Source of the DNA: an uncultured Prevotellaceae bacterium
GTDB lineage: Bacteria > Bacteroidota > Bacteroidia > Bacteroidales > Bacteroidaceae
Direction: 5' to 3'
DNA length: 51,284 bases
Assembly: GCA_902779455.1 (NCBI GenBank)
Contig: CACZBS010000029.1
Location: 1-51,284 of the forward strand
Shown: positions 31,696 to 40,211 of the stretch, piece by piece
How positions within the stretch are numbered: position 1 is the first letter of the stretch
Layout of the letters: every line of letters starts with the position of its first letter
Position numbers and translations under genes: made by a program
Notes under the pieces: model-generated
Databases searched by the model: none
The model's input: the letters and a program-made list of their open reading frames with translations, nothing else
Told to the model about the DNA's origin: nothing

Positions 31696-34600
31696 TCAAA
31701 GTCCGAGTTTAACGCCAAAGGTGAACGAGCGGGCCTGGGGATAGTTGCCGAAGTCGACACCCATGCTGAGGTTGTTGCCCTCGGTGCCGACGACGCGGCC
31801 CACCTCGGGATCGAGTCCGTTGTAGCCCGTCAGGGTCAGCAGGTTGGTGGCCGTGAGCGAGAAGGCGAGGCTGCTGATGCCCACTTTCTGCAGCAGCGAC
31901 TGCGGCACGTTGTAGGAGAGGCGCACCTCCTTCATGCGGAGATAGCTGCCGTCGTGGACGAAGAAGTCGCTGGCGCGGAAGTTCTGGTTCTGGTCCGACA
32001 GCCGCAGGTCGGGCACAGAGGCCCCGGTGTTGAGGGGGAAGAAGCTGCGCACCTCGGTGAGCTGTCCTGACCAGTGCTGCGAGCGCAGGTCGGCATAGAC
32101 GTTGCCGTTGGCGGCGTTGTAGAGCACGTTGTCCATGACGTTGAAGATCTTGTTGCCCGTCTGTCCCTGAAGGAAGATGGTGAGGTCGAAGTCCTTATAG
32201 CCGGCCGACAGGGGGATACCGAAGACGAACTTAGGCAGGGGCGAGCCCAGATAGGTGCGGTCCTCGGCCGTGATGCGCTGGTCGCCGTTGAGGTCCTTGA
32301 AGCGGAAGTCGCCGGGCATGGTGGTCTGCTCCCAGTAGTTCTTGCCGAAGTCATACTGGGCGGAGGCGCGCACCTCGTCGTAGGACTGGAAGATGCCGTC
32401 GGTGACGTAGCCGAAGAACGAGCCGATGGGCTGGCCCACGGCGGTCTTCGTCACGGGGTCGTCGATGACGAGTCCGGCGGTGGTGCCCCAGATGGGCTCG
32501 TTGCCGGTGCCGAGCGAGGTGACCTCGTTCTTGATCCACGAGAGGTTGAAGCCCACCTCGTAGCGGAAGTCGCTGCCGATGTTGTCGCGCCACTTCACGT
32601 CGTACTCGAAGCCCCAGTTCTTCACGGCGCCAGCATTGGTCATGGGCGCCTGGTTCAGGCCGGCGGAGATGACGGTGGGCACGCGCAGGAGCATGTCGGT
32701 GGTGCGGCGGTTGAAGTATTCGGCGGTGAACATCAGGCGGTTCTGAAGGAACGAGAAGTCGACGCCGACGTTGAACGACTCGCTCTTCTCCCACTTGATG
32801 TCGTCGTTGCCCAGGACGGTGGCCGTCGAGCCTTCCCAGAGGATGTGGTTGCCCAGTCCGTAGGGATAGTTGTAGCCTGAGGTGAGATAGGTGTAGCGGG
32901 CCAGCTCGTCGATGCGGTTGTTACCGAGCAAGCCCCAGCCCACACGCAGCTTGGCCAGCGAGAGCCACTGCTGGTCGCGCAGCCAGGGCAGGTTGCTGAA
33001 CTTCCATCCGAGCGAGACGGAGGGGAAGATGCCCCAGCGGTTGTCCTTGGAGAACTTCGACGAGCCGTCAGCACGGATGTTGGCCTGGATGAGGTAGGTG
33101 TCGTCGAACGAGTAGTTGACGCGGCCAATCCATCCGACGGAGGTCCACTCGCGGTCCAGTCCGTAGGTCTTGTCGCCCGTGTAGGCGCTGGAGAGGTAGT
33201 GGAAGACGTCCTCGTTAGAGGGCGTGCCACGGCGCGAGGACTGCTGGTAGCTGGTGGACATGCCCTCGAGCACCTGTCCGGCGAGCAGCGTCAGGCTGTG
33301 CTTGTCGGCCTCGAGCATGTAGGTGAGCAGGTTGTCGACCTCCCACTTGCCCGTGTTCATCTGGTACTTATAGACCTCGGTGAGCGACGTGGGCATCGTG
33401 AAGTCCTCGTTGAGCCCCCACACCTCGGAGAAGTTGTCGTTGGTCTGGCGGGTGTTATAATACGACGCCTTGAACTGATAGGTCAGCCCCTTGAGCAGCT
33501 TGGCGTCGAGGCTGAGGTTCATGTCGGTGCGCTGCTGATGCGAGGCGTCGTTGTTGCGGTCGAGCACGGCCAGCGGGTTGTTGCTGTACCAGTAGCCCTT
33601 GGTGTTGTGCAGATAGGTCATGGGGCTCTCGGCGAGCGCCTGCTTCAGGATGCTGGCCGAGCCCTCGGGCACGCCGTTGCGGCCGTCGGCGGTGAAGGCC
33701 ACGTTGGCCGTCATCGTCAGCCATCGGGCTATCTGGTTCTTGACGTTGAGGCGGGCGTTGAAGCGCTGGTAGTCACTCGTGCGCACGATACCTTTCTCGT
33801 TATAATAACTGGCCGAGGCGAGGAACTGCGTCTTCTCCGTACCGCCCGAGACGCTGACGCCGTGCTGCTGCTTGAGACCCGTGCGGGTGACGGCGTCCCA
33901 GTAGTTGCCGGCTGAATTCTGGCGGATGGTGTCGAGCTCGAAGGCCTTGGCGGGGTCGTAGACGAGCTGGCCGCTGGCATCGGGCGACATGTAGAGCTGT
34001 CCCTCGTAGGAATAGCGGTTGTTGCCCGTCAGGTAGTCGTTCATCAGGGCATAGTCCTCCGGGCCCATGACGTCGATCTTCTTCCAGGGGTTGGAGAATC
34101 CGATGTAGCCGTCGTAGGTGACGCGCGTCTTGCCCTCGCGGCCGCTCTTGGTGGTGATGGCCACGACGCCGTTGGCGGCTCGCGAGCCGTAGATGGCGCT
34201 GGAGGCGGCGTCCTTGAAGATCTCGACGTTCTCGATGTCGTTGGGGTTCAGGTAGTCGATGTTGTCGACGACGAAACCGTCGACGACGTAGAGCGGGTCA
34301 GCGTCGTTGACGGTGCCCGTGCCGCGGATCTTGATCGTGGTCTTGCCGCCGGGCGCACCCGTGTTCTGGATGATGTTCACGCCGGCCGCACGGCCTTGCA
34401 GGGCCTGCAGGGCCGACGAGACGGGCATGTCGTTGATGTCCTTGCCCGCGACGGAGGAGATGGAGCCCGTGATGTCGCTCTTCTTCTGGACGCCGTAGCC
34501 GATGACGACGAGCTCGTCGAGCACCTGGCTGTCGGAACTCATACGGACGTCGATCTGGCGGCGCCCGCCGACGCGCTCGCTGTGACGCTTGTAGCCCATG

Positions 34601-34863
34601 TAGGTGAAGTCGAGCGTGGACGCGGCGGAGCTGACGTTGATCTGATAGTGGCCGTTGTAGTCGGTGATGACGCCGTTCTGCGTGCCCGACTCCTTGACGG
34701 TGACGCCGATGAGGGGCTCGCCCGACTGGAGGTCGGTGACGGTGCCGCTGACCTGCTGGGCCCACAGTGCCGTCGGCAGACAGGCCATCAAGGCGAGCAG
34801 CCACGCCGTCAGTAGTCGGCGCCGCCGCTGGCTGTCATGTTGTGGGATACGGTTATTTTCCAT
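31696..34863 (-). CDS. SusC/RagA-type TonB-dependent transporter
   Basis: A 1055-residue outer-membrane transporter. After a signal peptide (LTAWLLALMACLPTALWAQQ) come a CarboxypepD_reg-like domain (SGTVTDLQSGEPLIGVTVKE), the TonB box (DELVVIGYGVQKKSD), the plug domain (IKIRGTGTVNDADPLYVVDG, GSRAANGVVAITTKSGREGK) and a 22-strand barrel ending ARSFTFGVKLGL. There is no N-terminal STN domain, which agrees with regulation by the HTCS and not by sigma/anti-sigma. It pairs with the downstream SusD to import oligosaccharides released at the surface. Confidence 0.97.
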   Translation of the reverse strand: MENNRIPQHDSQRRRRLLTAWLLALMACLPTALWAQQVSGTVTDLQSGEPLIGVTVKESGTQNGVITDYNGHYQINVSSAASTLDFTYMGYKRHSERVGGRRQIDVRMSSDSQVLDELVVIGYGVQKKSDITGSISSVAGKDINDMPVSSALQALQGRAAGVNIIQNTGAPGGKTTIKIRGTGTVNDADPLYVVDGFVVDNIDYLNPNDIENVEIFKDAASSAIYGSRAANGVVAITTKSGREGKTRVTYDGYIGFSNPWKKIDVMGPEDYALMNDYLTGNNRYSYEGQLYMSPDASGQLVYDPAKAFELDTIRQNSAGNYWDAVTRTGLKQQHGVSVSGGTEKTQFLASASYYNEKGIVRTSDYQRFNARLNVKNQIARWLTMTANVAFTADGRNGVPEGSASILKQALAESPMTYLHNTKGYWYSNNPLAVLDRNNDASHQQRTDMNLSLDAKLLKGLTYQFKASYYNTRQTNDNFSEVWGLNEDFTMPTSLTEVYKYQMNTGKWEVDNLLTYMLEADKHSLTLLAGQVLEGMSTSYQQSSRRGTPSNEDVFHYLSSAYTGDKTYGLDREWTSVGWIGRVNYSFDDTYLIQANIRADGSSKFSKDNRWGIFPSVSLGWKFSNLPWLRDQQWLSLAKLRVGWGLLGNNRIDELARYTYLTSGYNYPYGLGNHILWEGSTATVLGNDDIKWEKSESFNVGVDFSFLQNRLMFTAEYFNRRTTDMLLRVPTVISAGLNQAPMTNAGAVKNWGFEYDVKWRDNIGSDFRYEVGFNLSWIKNEVTSLGTGNEPIWGTTAGLVIDDPVTKTAVGQPIGSFFGYVTDGIFQSYDEVRASAQYDFGKNYWEQTTMPGDFRFKDLNGDQRITAEDRTYLGSPLPKFVFGIPLSAGYKDFDLTIFLQGQTGNKIFNVMDNVLYNAANGNVYADLRSQHWSGQLTEVRSFFPLNTGASVPDLRLSDQNQNFRASDFFVHDGSYLRMKEVRLSYNVPQSLLQKVGISSLAFSLTATNLLTLTGYNGLDPEVGRVVGTEGNNLSMGVDFGNYPQARSFTFGVKLGL

Positions 34864-34895
34864 TCTGTGTGCTGCTAATAGGGGGGAAAAACTGC

Positions 34896-34997
34896 CCGGC
34901 GGACTATTTTCAAGCCTTGAAAATATATTTTCATGCCTTGAAAATAGATTTTCGTGCCTTGGAAATATATTTTCACGTCTTGAAAATAGTCCGCCGG
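34896..34997. repeat. Hairpin-forming repeat array upstream of susC
   Basis: A perfect 19-bp inverted repeat, CCGGCGGACTATTTTCAAG (34896-34914) and its complement (34979-34997), encloses about four units of CTTGAAAATA(T/G)ATTTTCNTG, each itself palindromic. The array lies in the 144-bp gap between the ELWxxDGT gene and susC on the operon strand. In RNA it could form one long hairpin or several short ones, which could set the ratio of susC to upstream message. Confidence 0.85.
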
Positions 34998-35007
34998 AGC
35001 GCTTTAT

Positions 35008-36777
35008 TTACTTAATGACCTTGCGGCCGTCGATGACGTAGACGCCATGACCGAGATTCTTGGCGTCCATGCGCACGCCGCTGAGCGTGTAGGCGCCCTG
35101 CTGCTGCGGGCGGTCGACCTTGACGTCGGCGATGGCCGTCTTCTCGGCCTCGGTCAGGAAGTCGGGCTCCAGATAGCCCATGTCGCTCTTGCCGTCCCAT
35201 CCGGGCTTGGTGTACTTGTAGGCATAGACGCGCTTGGTGGCGTCGCTGGCGAAGACGATGGTGCCGCCCATGTTGCGCAGGGTGTTGACGAGGTCGCCCT
35301 TCTGCATGTCGATGTGGGTGCAGACGACGGGCTCAGCGTCCCAGGCGTCGAGGCGATAGAGGGAGGTGGCATAGCCGCTCTCGACGATGTTCTCCTCGTT
35401 CCACCAGTACATCGAGCCACCGGCGACGACCTGCTCCTTGACCCAGTTGCTCAGGGTGCCGGGGCGCCAGTTGCCATACTGCGGCCACACCTTCTCGCCG
35501 TCGGTGCACCAGAGCTCGCCACCGTAGTGGTCCTCGCGTGCGGCGTCGAATCCGTGGGCAGCGCAGAACATGTAGTAGCCGTCGAAGATACAGCCGGGAT
35601 CGACGAAGGAGTTATTGTTGACGGAGGGAGCCTCGTCCCAGACGTCCATGTAGACGTAGTCGCCCTTCTGCATGTTGGAGCCGGCCAGCTCATAGCCGCC
35701 CGAGGCGTCCCAGCCGCGCCACCACATGCGGTCCTTGTAGACCTCCCAGCTGGTGCCGAAGGTGCCGGCGTGATAGCCGATGCCGGCCTCGTTCTTGCCT
35801 GGGCGCGTGTCCTTGATCATATAGGTGTGGGCGTCGCCCGACTCGTCGGGGCCGTTGGGCTTGACGGCCGGCGTGCCGTCGGTGTACCAGGGCTCGCCGC
35901 CGTAGTCGGGTGTCCAGGCCTGGAAGAAGCAGCCCTCGTTCTTGTAGTTCTCGAGGTTGTCGAGTCCGCAGTTGCGGGTGTACCCCTCGGCATAGCCCCA
36001 CTCACCCTCGGGCCAGCGCTCCCAGTTGACGTCCATGACGCAGTAGGTGCCCTCCTCGGTGCCGTCGGTGACCCAGAGCTCCTCGCCCGTGGTGCCGTCG
36101 ATGTCGTCGGCCTTGAAGAAGACGCGGCGGCCGACGCGCACGTAGGCCGTGTGCAGCGTGGTGTTGTCCTGGCCGGGCCAGCGCATGTCGCAGCGGGCCA
36201 CGCGGTGGGTGCCGTCAGGTGTGCCGTCGGTGATCCAGAGCCAGCGCTGCGGTCCGCGGTCGGGGTCGTACTCCGAGCTCTCCTCGTCGTAGGCGGCGAA
36301 GATGGCGCGCTTCTCATCCATCTGGATGAACGAGACGGGGCGTGCGCCGAACATATAGTCGGTCAGCATGACGGTGCCCTCGGGGGTGCCGTCGGTGACC
36401 CATGCCTGGACGTCCCAGTCGTCAGTATAGGCGGCGAAGAGCACCTTGTCGTTCAGTCGGCCCAGATAGCTGGGGTCTGACGAGCCGACGCCGGCGACAA
36501 TGTCGGTCACCATGTGGGTGCCCTCCTTGGTGCCGTCGCTGACCCACAGCTCCTCACCGTGGTCGGCATCGACAGCGGCGAAGAACATCTTGTAACCTTT
36601 CTCGGGCGAGCCGGCGACGACGATATTCTTCTGTTTGTCCTGCTTGCGCTCAGGATTCACGTTGGCAGTCACGCCCTCGGGCAGCACGTCGATGAGCTCG
36701 CCCTCGGCCTGGGCCATGGCGGCCTGACCGGCGGTCAGCATCATGGCCATAGTCAATAGAGTCTTAAAGTGTTTCAT
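35008..36777 (-). CDS. ELWxxDGT-repeat secreted protein
   Basis: A protein of about 589 residues from the ATG at 36777 (signal peptide LLTMAMMLTAGQAAMAQAEG). A longer upstream frame reads through junction repeats and is not used. At least six repeats of the ELWxxDGTxxGTxxVxD type are seen (EELWVSDGTKEGTHMVTDI, EELWVTDGTEEGTYCVMDV, variants with AW, PW or LW), suggesting a beta-propeller. The C-terminal YTLSGVRMDAKNLGHGVYVI then DGRKVIK resembles a sorting tail. ELWxxDGT proteins have no established function. The gene sits between the GH2 enzyme gene and susC, 76 bp after the GH2 gene, and may encode a surface glycan-binding or enzyme-scaffold protein. Confidence 0.8.
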   Translation of the reverse strand: MKHFKTLLTMAMMLTAGQAAMAQAEGELIDVLPEGVTANVNPERKQDKQKNIVVAGSPEKGYKMFFAAVDADHGEELWVSDGTKEGTHMVTDIVAGVGSSDPSYLGRLNDKVLFAAYTDDWDVQAWVTDGTPEGTVMLTDYMFGARPVSFIQMDEKRAIFAAYDEESSEYDPDRGPQRWLWITDGTPDGTHRVARCDMRWPGQDNTTLHTAYVRVGRRVFFKADDIDGTTGEELWVTDGTEEGTYCVMDVNWERWPEGEWGYAEGYTRNCGLDNLENYKNEGCFFQAWTPDYGGEPWYTDGTPAVKPNGPDESGDAHTYMIKDTRPGKNEAGIGYHAGTFGTSWEVYKDRMWWRGWDASGGYELAGSNMQKGDYVYMDVWDEAPSVNNNSFVDPGCIFDGYYMFCAAHGFDAAREDHYGGELWCTDGEKVWPQYGNWRPGTLSNWVKEQVVAGGSMYWWNEENIVESGYATSLYRLDAWDAEPVVCTHIDMQKGDLVNTLRNMGGTIVFASDATKRVYAYKYTKPGWDGKSDMGYLEPDFLTEAEKTAIADVKVDRPQQQGAYTLSGVRMDAKNLGHGVYVIDGRKVIK

Positions 36778-36853
36778 AAGTTTTTTGTTTTTATAAGTTA
36801 GTGGAATAATAATGTACAATGAATAATGTATAATGTACAATGATTGCGGTGGG

Positions 36854-38713
36854 TTATTTCTTCAGCATCTCGTCGACCTCGGCACGGGCCTGCTCGCGGC
36901 TCTTCGAGAAGATGCGGCGGATGCGCTCCATGTCGAACTTCTGCTCGCGGTCGTAGGTGTAGATGCCGTTCTTCTCGAGCTCCACGTCCACCAGCTGGGT
37001 GTAGCAGAAGCCGGCGATGTGGGGGATGCTGAGGATGACGTTGACCTGACGCTCCAGCCGGTCATAGTATTCCTCGAGCGACTGCGGGTCGCGGCCGTAG
37101 CCCCAGAACTGGTCGGCGGGGGCCACCTCCTGCTGCGACTGCATCTGCTTCAGCCAGCGTATGCCGCCGAACTCGTCGATCATGTAGCACTCGCCCTGCC
37201 ACTGGTGGCTGTGCTCGGGGAACTGGGTGTAGACGCTGCCGTCGTCCTTCATGCGCAGCTGCTCGTAGAGGGCTGCGGGATCCTGCACGTAGGTGTGCTC
37301 GGCGTAGATGTCGGTGTGGCCGGTATGATAGCCGCCGCTGGTGGTGACGACGGGGCGTGTGGGGTCAAGGCGGCGCGTGGCCCAGTAGAGGTCGTTGGTC
37401 AGGCGGGCACGCTGCTGGTCACGGTCGGGCATCCACGTCTCGTTGAGCGGCGACCAGCAGACGAGGCTCGGCACGTTGTAGTCGCGCTCCAGGCACTCCT
37501 CCCACTCGGTGATCATATTGCGGGCTGCCACGGGGCTGGTCCAGTCCATCTCCCACGAGGGCGACTCACCCCAGACGAGATAACCCAGGCGGTCGGCCCA
37601 ATAGAAGAAGCGCTGCTCGAAGACCTTCTGGTGCAGACGGGCGCCGTTGAAGCCGGCGGCGAGGCCCAGCTCGATGTCGCGGCGCAGCTGCTCGTCGGTG
37701 GGGGCGGTCCACTGTCCGTCGGGATAGTAGCCCTGGTCGAGGACGAGGCGCTGGTAGTAAGGCTTGTTGTTCAGATAGAACTGTCCGCCGCGCACCTCGC
37801 TCTTGCGCATGCCGGCATAGGAGGCGACGCGGTCGATGACCTCGCCCTGGGCATTGCGGACGACGAACTCGACGTCGTAGAGGAAGGGCTGCTCAGGCGA
37901 CCATGTCTTCACCTTATTTATATGTGCGGGCACGACGACGCTGTTGGCTGCTGCCACCTCGCGGCGGAAGACCTGGCGCTGACCGTCGCGGACGATGATC
38001 TCCAGGCGCTGGCCGTCGGCCGTCTGATAGAAGTCGGGCTGGAAGATGAACTGCTGCTGGTCCAGGTCGGGCGTGATGCGCACGCGGCGCAACCCGCTCA
38101 TGGCCACGGGCTCCATCCACACGGTGGACCAGATGCCCGTGACGCGGGTGTAGAAGCACTCATAGGAGTTGAGCCGCCGGCTCTGCTTGCCGCCGGGCTG
38201 CATCCGTGAGCGCACGTCATCCTGAACATAAACAACTAACTGACTACTCTTTCCTGGTTTTACATGGCGCGTGATGTCGACCGTGAACGAGGCGGCACCG
38301 CCGTAGTGCTCGGCCACCTGGCGCCCGTCGATGTAGATCTGGGCGCGATAGTCGACGCCCCCGAAGTGGAGCAGCAAGCGGCGGCCTGCCCACGCAGCGG
38401 GCACGTCGAGCGTGCGGTGATACCAGATGGCGGGGATGAAGTCCTTGCGGCCGACGCCCGAGAGGGGGCTCTCAGGACAGAAGGGCACGGTGATCTCGTC
38501 CTTGAATCCCTTCGACTCGAAGAGGCGCTGCTCCACCCCACTCTGCCCAAAGTCGAACTGGTAGGTCCACGGTCCGTTGAGGCACTGCCACTCCGTGCGC
38601 TCGAACTGCGGGCGCGGATATTCGGCGCGGGGCACGGCTGCGGTCGCGGCGCAACCGACGGCGGCCACGACGGTCATGAGGATACTAATGATGATGATGC
38701 GATGTGTATGCAT
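36854..38713 (-). CDS. GH2-family glycosidase
   Basis: A 619-residue enzyme of glycoside hydrolase family 2 (beta-galactosidases, beta-glucuronidases and relatives). After a signal peptide (IIIISILMTVVAAVGC, perhaps lipobox), an N-terminal sugar-binding domain contains LNGPWTYQFDFGQSGVEQRL and WYHRTLDVP. A beta-sandwich domain follows, and then the TIM barrel. The acid/base Glu is in CWSPLNETW (about residue 424) and the nucleophile Glu in YMIDEFGG (about residue 513). The barrel ends without the extra C-terminal domains of LacZ. It is the first gene of the locus transcript. Substrate could be galactose or glucuronic acid linkages; the family alone does not decide. Confidence 0.9.
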   Translation of the reverse strand: MHTHRIIIISILMTVVAAVGCAATAAVPRAEYPRPQFERTEWQCLNGPWTYQFDFGQSGVEQRLFESKGFKDEITVPFCPESPLSGVGRKDFIPAIWYHRTLDVPAAWAGRRLLLHFGGVDYRAQIYIDGRQVAEHYGGAASFTVDITRHVKPGKSSQLVVYVQDDVRSRMQPGGKQSRRLNSYECFYTRVTGIWSTVWMEPVAMSGLRRVRITPDLDQQQFIFQPDFYQTADGQRLEIIVRDGQRQVFRREVAAANSVVVPAHINKVKTWSPEQPFLYDVEFVVRNAQGEVIDRVASYAGMRKSEVRGGQFYLNNKPYYQRLVLDQGYYPDGQWTAPTDEQLRRDIELGLAAGFNGARLHQKVFEQRFFYWADRLGYLVWGESPSWEMDWTSPVAARNMITEWEECLERDYNVPSLVCWSPLNETWMPDRDQQRARLTNDLYWATRRLDPTRPVVTTSGGYHTGHTDIYAEHTYVQDPAALYEQLRMKDDGSVYTQFPEHSHQWQGECYMIDEFGGIRWLKQMQSQQEVAPADQFWGYGRDPQSLEEYYDRLERQVNVILSIPHIAGFCYTQLVDVELEKNGIYTYDREQKFDMERIRRIFSKSREQARAEVDEMLKK

Positions 38714-38741
38714 AGCTCTATGGTTTTTAGTCTTTCGGCTG

Positions 38742-38749
38742 CAAAGTTA
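38742..38749 (-). promoter_or_regulatory. Candidate -7 element for the glycan operon
   Basis: TAACTTTG on the minus strand (38749-38742), 28 bp before the GH2 start codon, matches the Bacteroidetes -7 consensus. No good TTTG element is found at the usual spacing, so activation by the HTCS regulator would be plausible. Confidence 0.5.
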
Positions 38750-38796
38750 GCCAAAAAAGCCTTTCCACGGTATGCAATAATGTGTTTTCCGTCTGT

Positions 38797-38841
38797 AAAA
38801 ATGTCCAAATCCGCCCGTTTTAGGCGGATTTGGACAAAAAT
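38797..38841 (-). terminator. Terminator after the acid phosphatase gene
   Basis: TGTCCAAATCCGCC (38802-38815) and GGCGGATTTGGACA (38823-38836) form a perfect 14-bp stem with a 7-nt loop, flanked by A and T runs on both sides. It ends the SusC/SusD-phosphatase operon and can work on both strands. It separates that operon from the GH2-led glycan operon. Confidence 0.88.
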
Positions 38842-38870
38842 GCATGCAGGTTTTCCTCGCTGAGAGGGGG

Positions 38871-40208
38871 TCAGCGACAAGCGGCCGCCGTCAGTTCTTC
38901 GGCATGCGCAAGAACGGCAACATAGTAGTCGCGGACGCGCTCCCAGTCATAGTAAGGCCACTGGTCGGTGGCGACGGGGATATGGACCTCGCGCTCGTTG
39001 TGGAGCACCTTGACCAGCACATGGCCCTGACCGTTGCGCAGGAAGACGAGCTGCACGTTGGCAGCCATGGGCACGGCCTTGAAGTCGCTCCAGACGCGGC
39101 TGACATCCTCAGGCCGGCTGACGGAGACATCGAACTGCTCGATGTGCATCAGGGCCAGGAGGGGGATGACGTTGCCGTCGTGGCCGAAGCGGAGGGTGGC
39201 GGCGACGTCGCCGCTGCGGATGGCCTCGTCGGCGCTGTCGATGATGTTGCGGAGCAGGGGCGCCGCGTCGGCCGGGGCCAGCCCGTGGCCGTCGGCATGG
39301 TTAGCATTGCCGGCATAGAAGCGGTAGTTGACCACCTGCCAGAGGTCGAACAGCTCGTCGGGCAGGAAGATGTCATAGAACGAGAGGTCGCACCCGATGT
39401 CCTGCATGTCGGCAGCTATCCAGTAGAATCCCCACATGAGCTCTGCGGGACTTACATTCCTGACTACATACAAACTATCACCAAACAGCGAAGCGACAAG
39501 CCGGTCAGGGCGGGTGTGACGGCTCTCGAACTTATGGTATTCATCGACCCACGGGCCGTGGCGCGAATCGGTGAAGCGGTTCGCCTGGGGCGAGTGGTGG
39601 TTCAGATAGCGCACATACTTCTCGCTGGCCTCGCTGTGCACCTGGAGCAGCGGGGCCGCACTCTTCAGGCCCTCGACGAAGGCAGCCATCGACATGGCGC
39701 AGCGCATCGACATCGTGGAGCGCGCCGACACACGGCGGCTGCCACGAAACGCGGCCGGATAGTTCCTCACCATGCGGCTGGCGATGCCGCGTTGCTGGCG
39801 CTCACCGACAGCACTGAGGTCGCCCCCGCGGCCCTCGACGAGGGGCATGAGCTGCTGCATGCGGGCGTAGACGGAGCAGCCGAGGGCGGTCAGGGCCCCG
39901 GCTGAGTCGGCACGGGCCAGCACGTCGTGGACCCACCGGTAGTCGCGGTCGCTGATGAGATAGCGTGAGCCATGGCGACCGTAGTGGCTGACGTAGAACG
40001 GCTCGTAGCCGGGCGGAGGCGGCGTGCCCGGGTCTGGCTGCCCGCCGACGGGCTCGTCCGGTTCTGGATAGACGAGGTAGACCCCGCCGGAACGCCGCAC
40101 GTCGGCACAGACCTCATCCCGTGAGGTCTGTGCGGCGGCAGGCATGACCGGCAGCTGCAACAGCAGCATCATGGTGCCGGTCGTCAAAAATGTGTGTATG
40201 ATGGACAT
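38871..40208 (-). CDS. Secreted histidine acid phosphatase (MINPP/phytase-like)
   Basis: A 445-residue secreted protein (signal peptide TTGTMMLLLQLPVMPAAAQT). The branch-2 histidine phosphatase motif is YVSHYGRHGSRY, with nucleophile His79. The second catalytic pair is in LRFGHDGNVIPLLAL at about residue 342 (HD). The family includes acid phosphatases, phytases and multiple inositol polyphosphate phosphatases (MINPP), and Bacteroides species have a known MINPP. The exact substrate cannot be told from the sequence. The gene starts 3 bp after the stop codon of the sigma-controlled SusD and so belongs to that operon, suggesting that it acts on a phosphorylated ligand handled by this SusC/SusD pair. 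Confidence 0.85.
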   Translation of the reverse strand: MSIIHTFLTTGTMMLLLQLPVMPAAAQTSRDEVCADVRRSGGVYLVYPEPDEPVGGQPDPGTPPPPGYEPFYVSHYGRHGSRYLISDRDYRWVHDVLARADSAGALTALGCSVYARMQQLMPLVEGRGGDLSAVGERQQRGIASRMVRNYPAAFRGSRRVSARSTMSMRCAMSMAAFVEGLKSAAPLLQVHSEASEKYVRYLNHHSPQANRFTDSRHGPWVDEYHKFESRHTRPDRLVASLFGDSLYVVRNVSPAELMWGFYWIAADMQDIGCDLSFYDIFLPDELFDLWQVVNYRFYAGNANHADGHGLAPADAAPLLRNIIDSADEAIRSGDVAATLRFGHDGNVIPLLALMHIEQFDVSVSRPEDVSRVWSDFKAVPMAANVQLVFLRNGQGHVLVKVLHNEREVHIPVATDQWPYYDWERVRDYYVAVLAHAEELTAAACR

Positions 40209-40211
40209 AGA

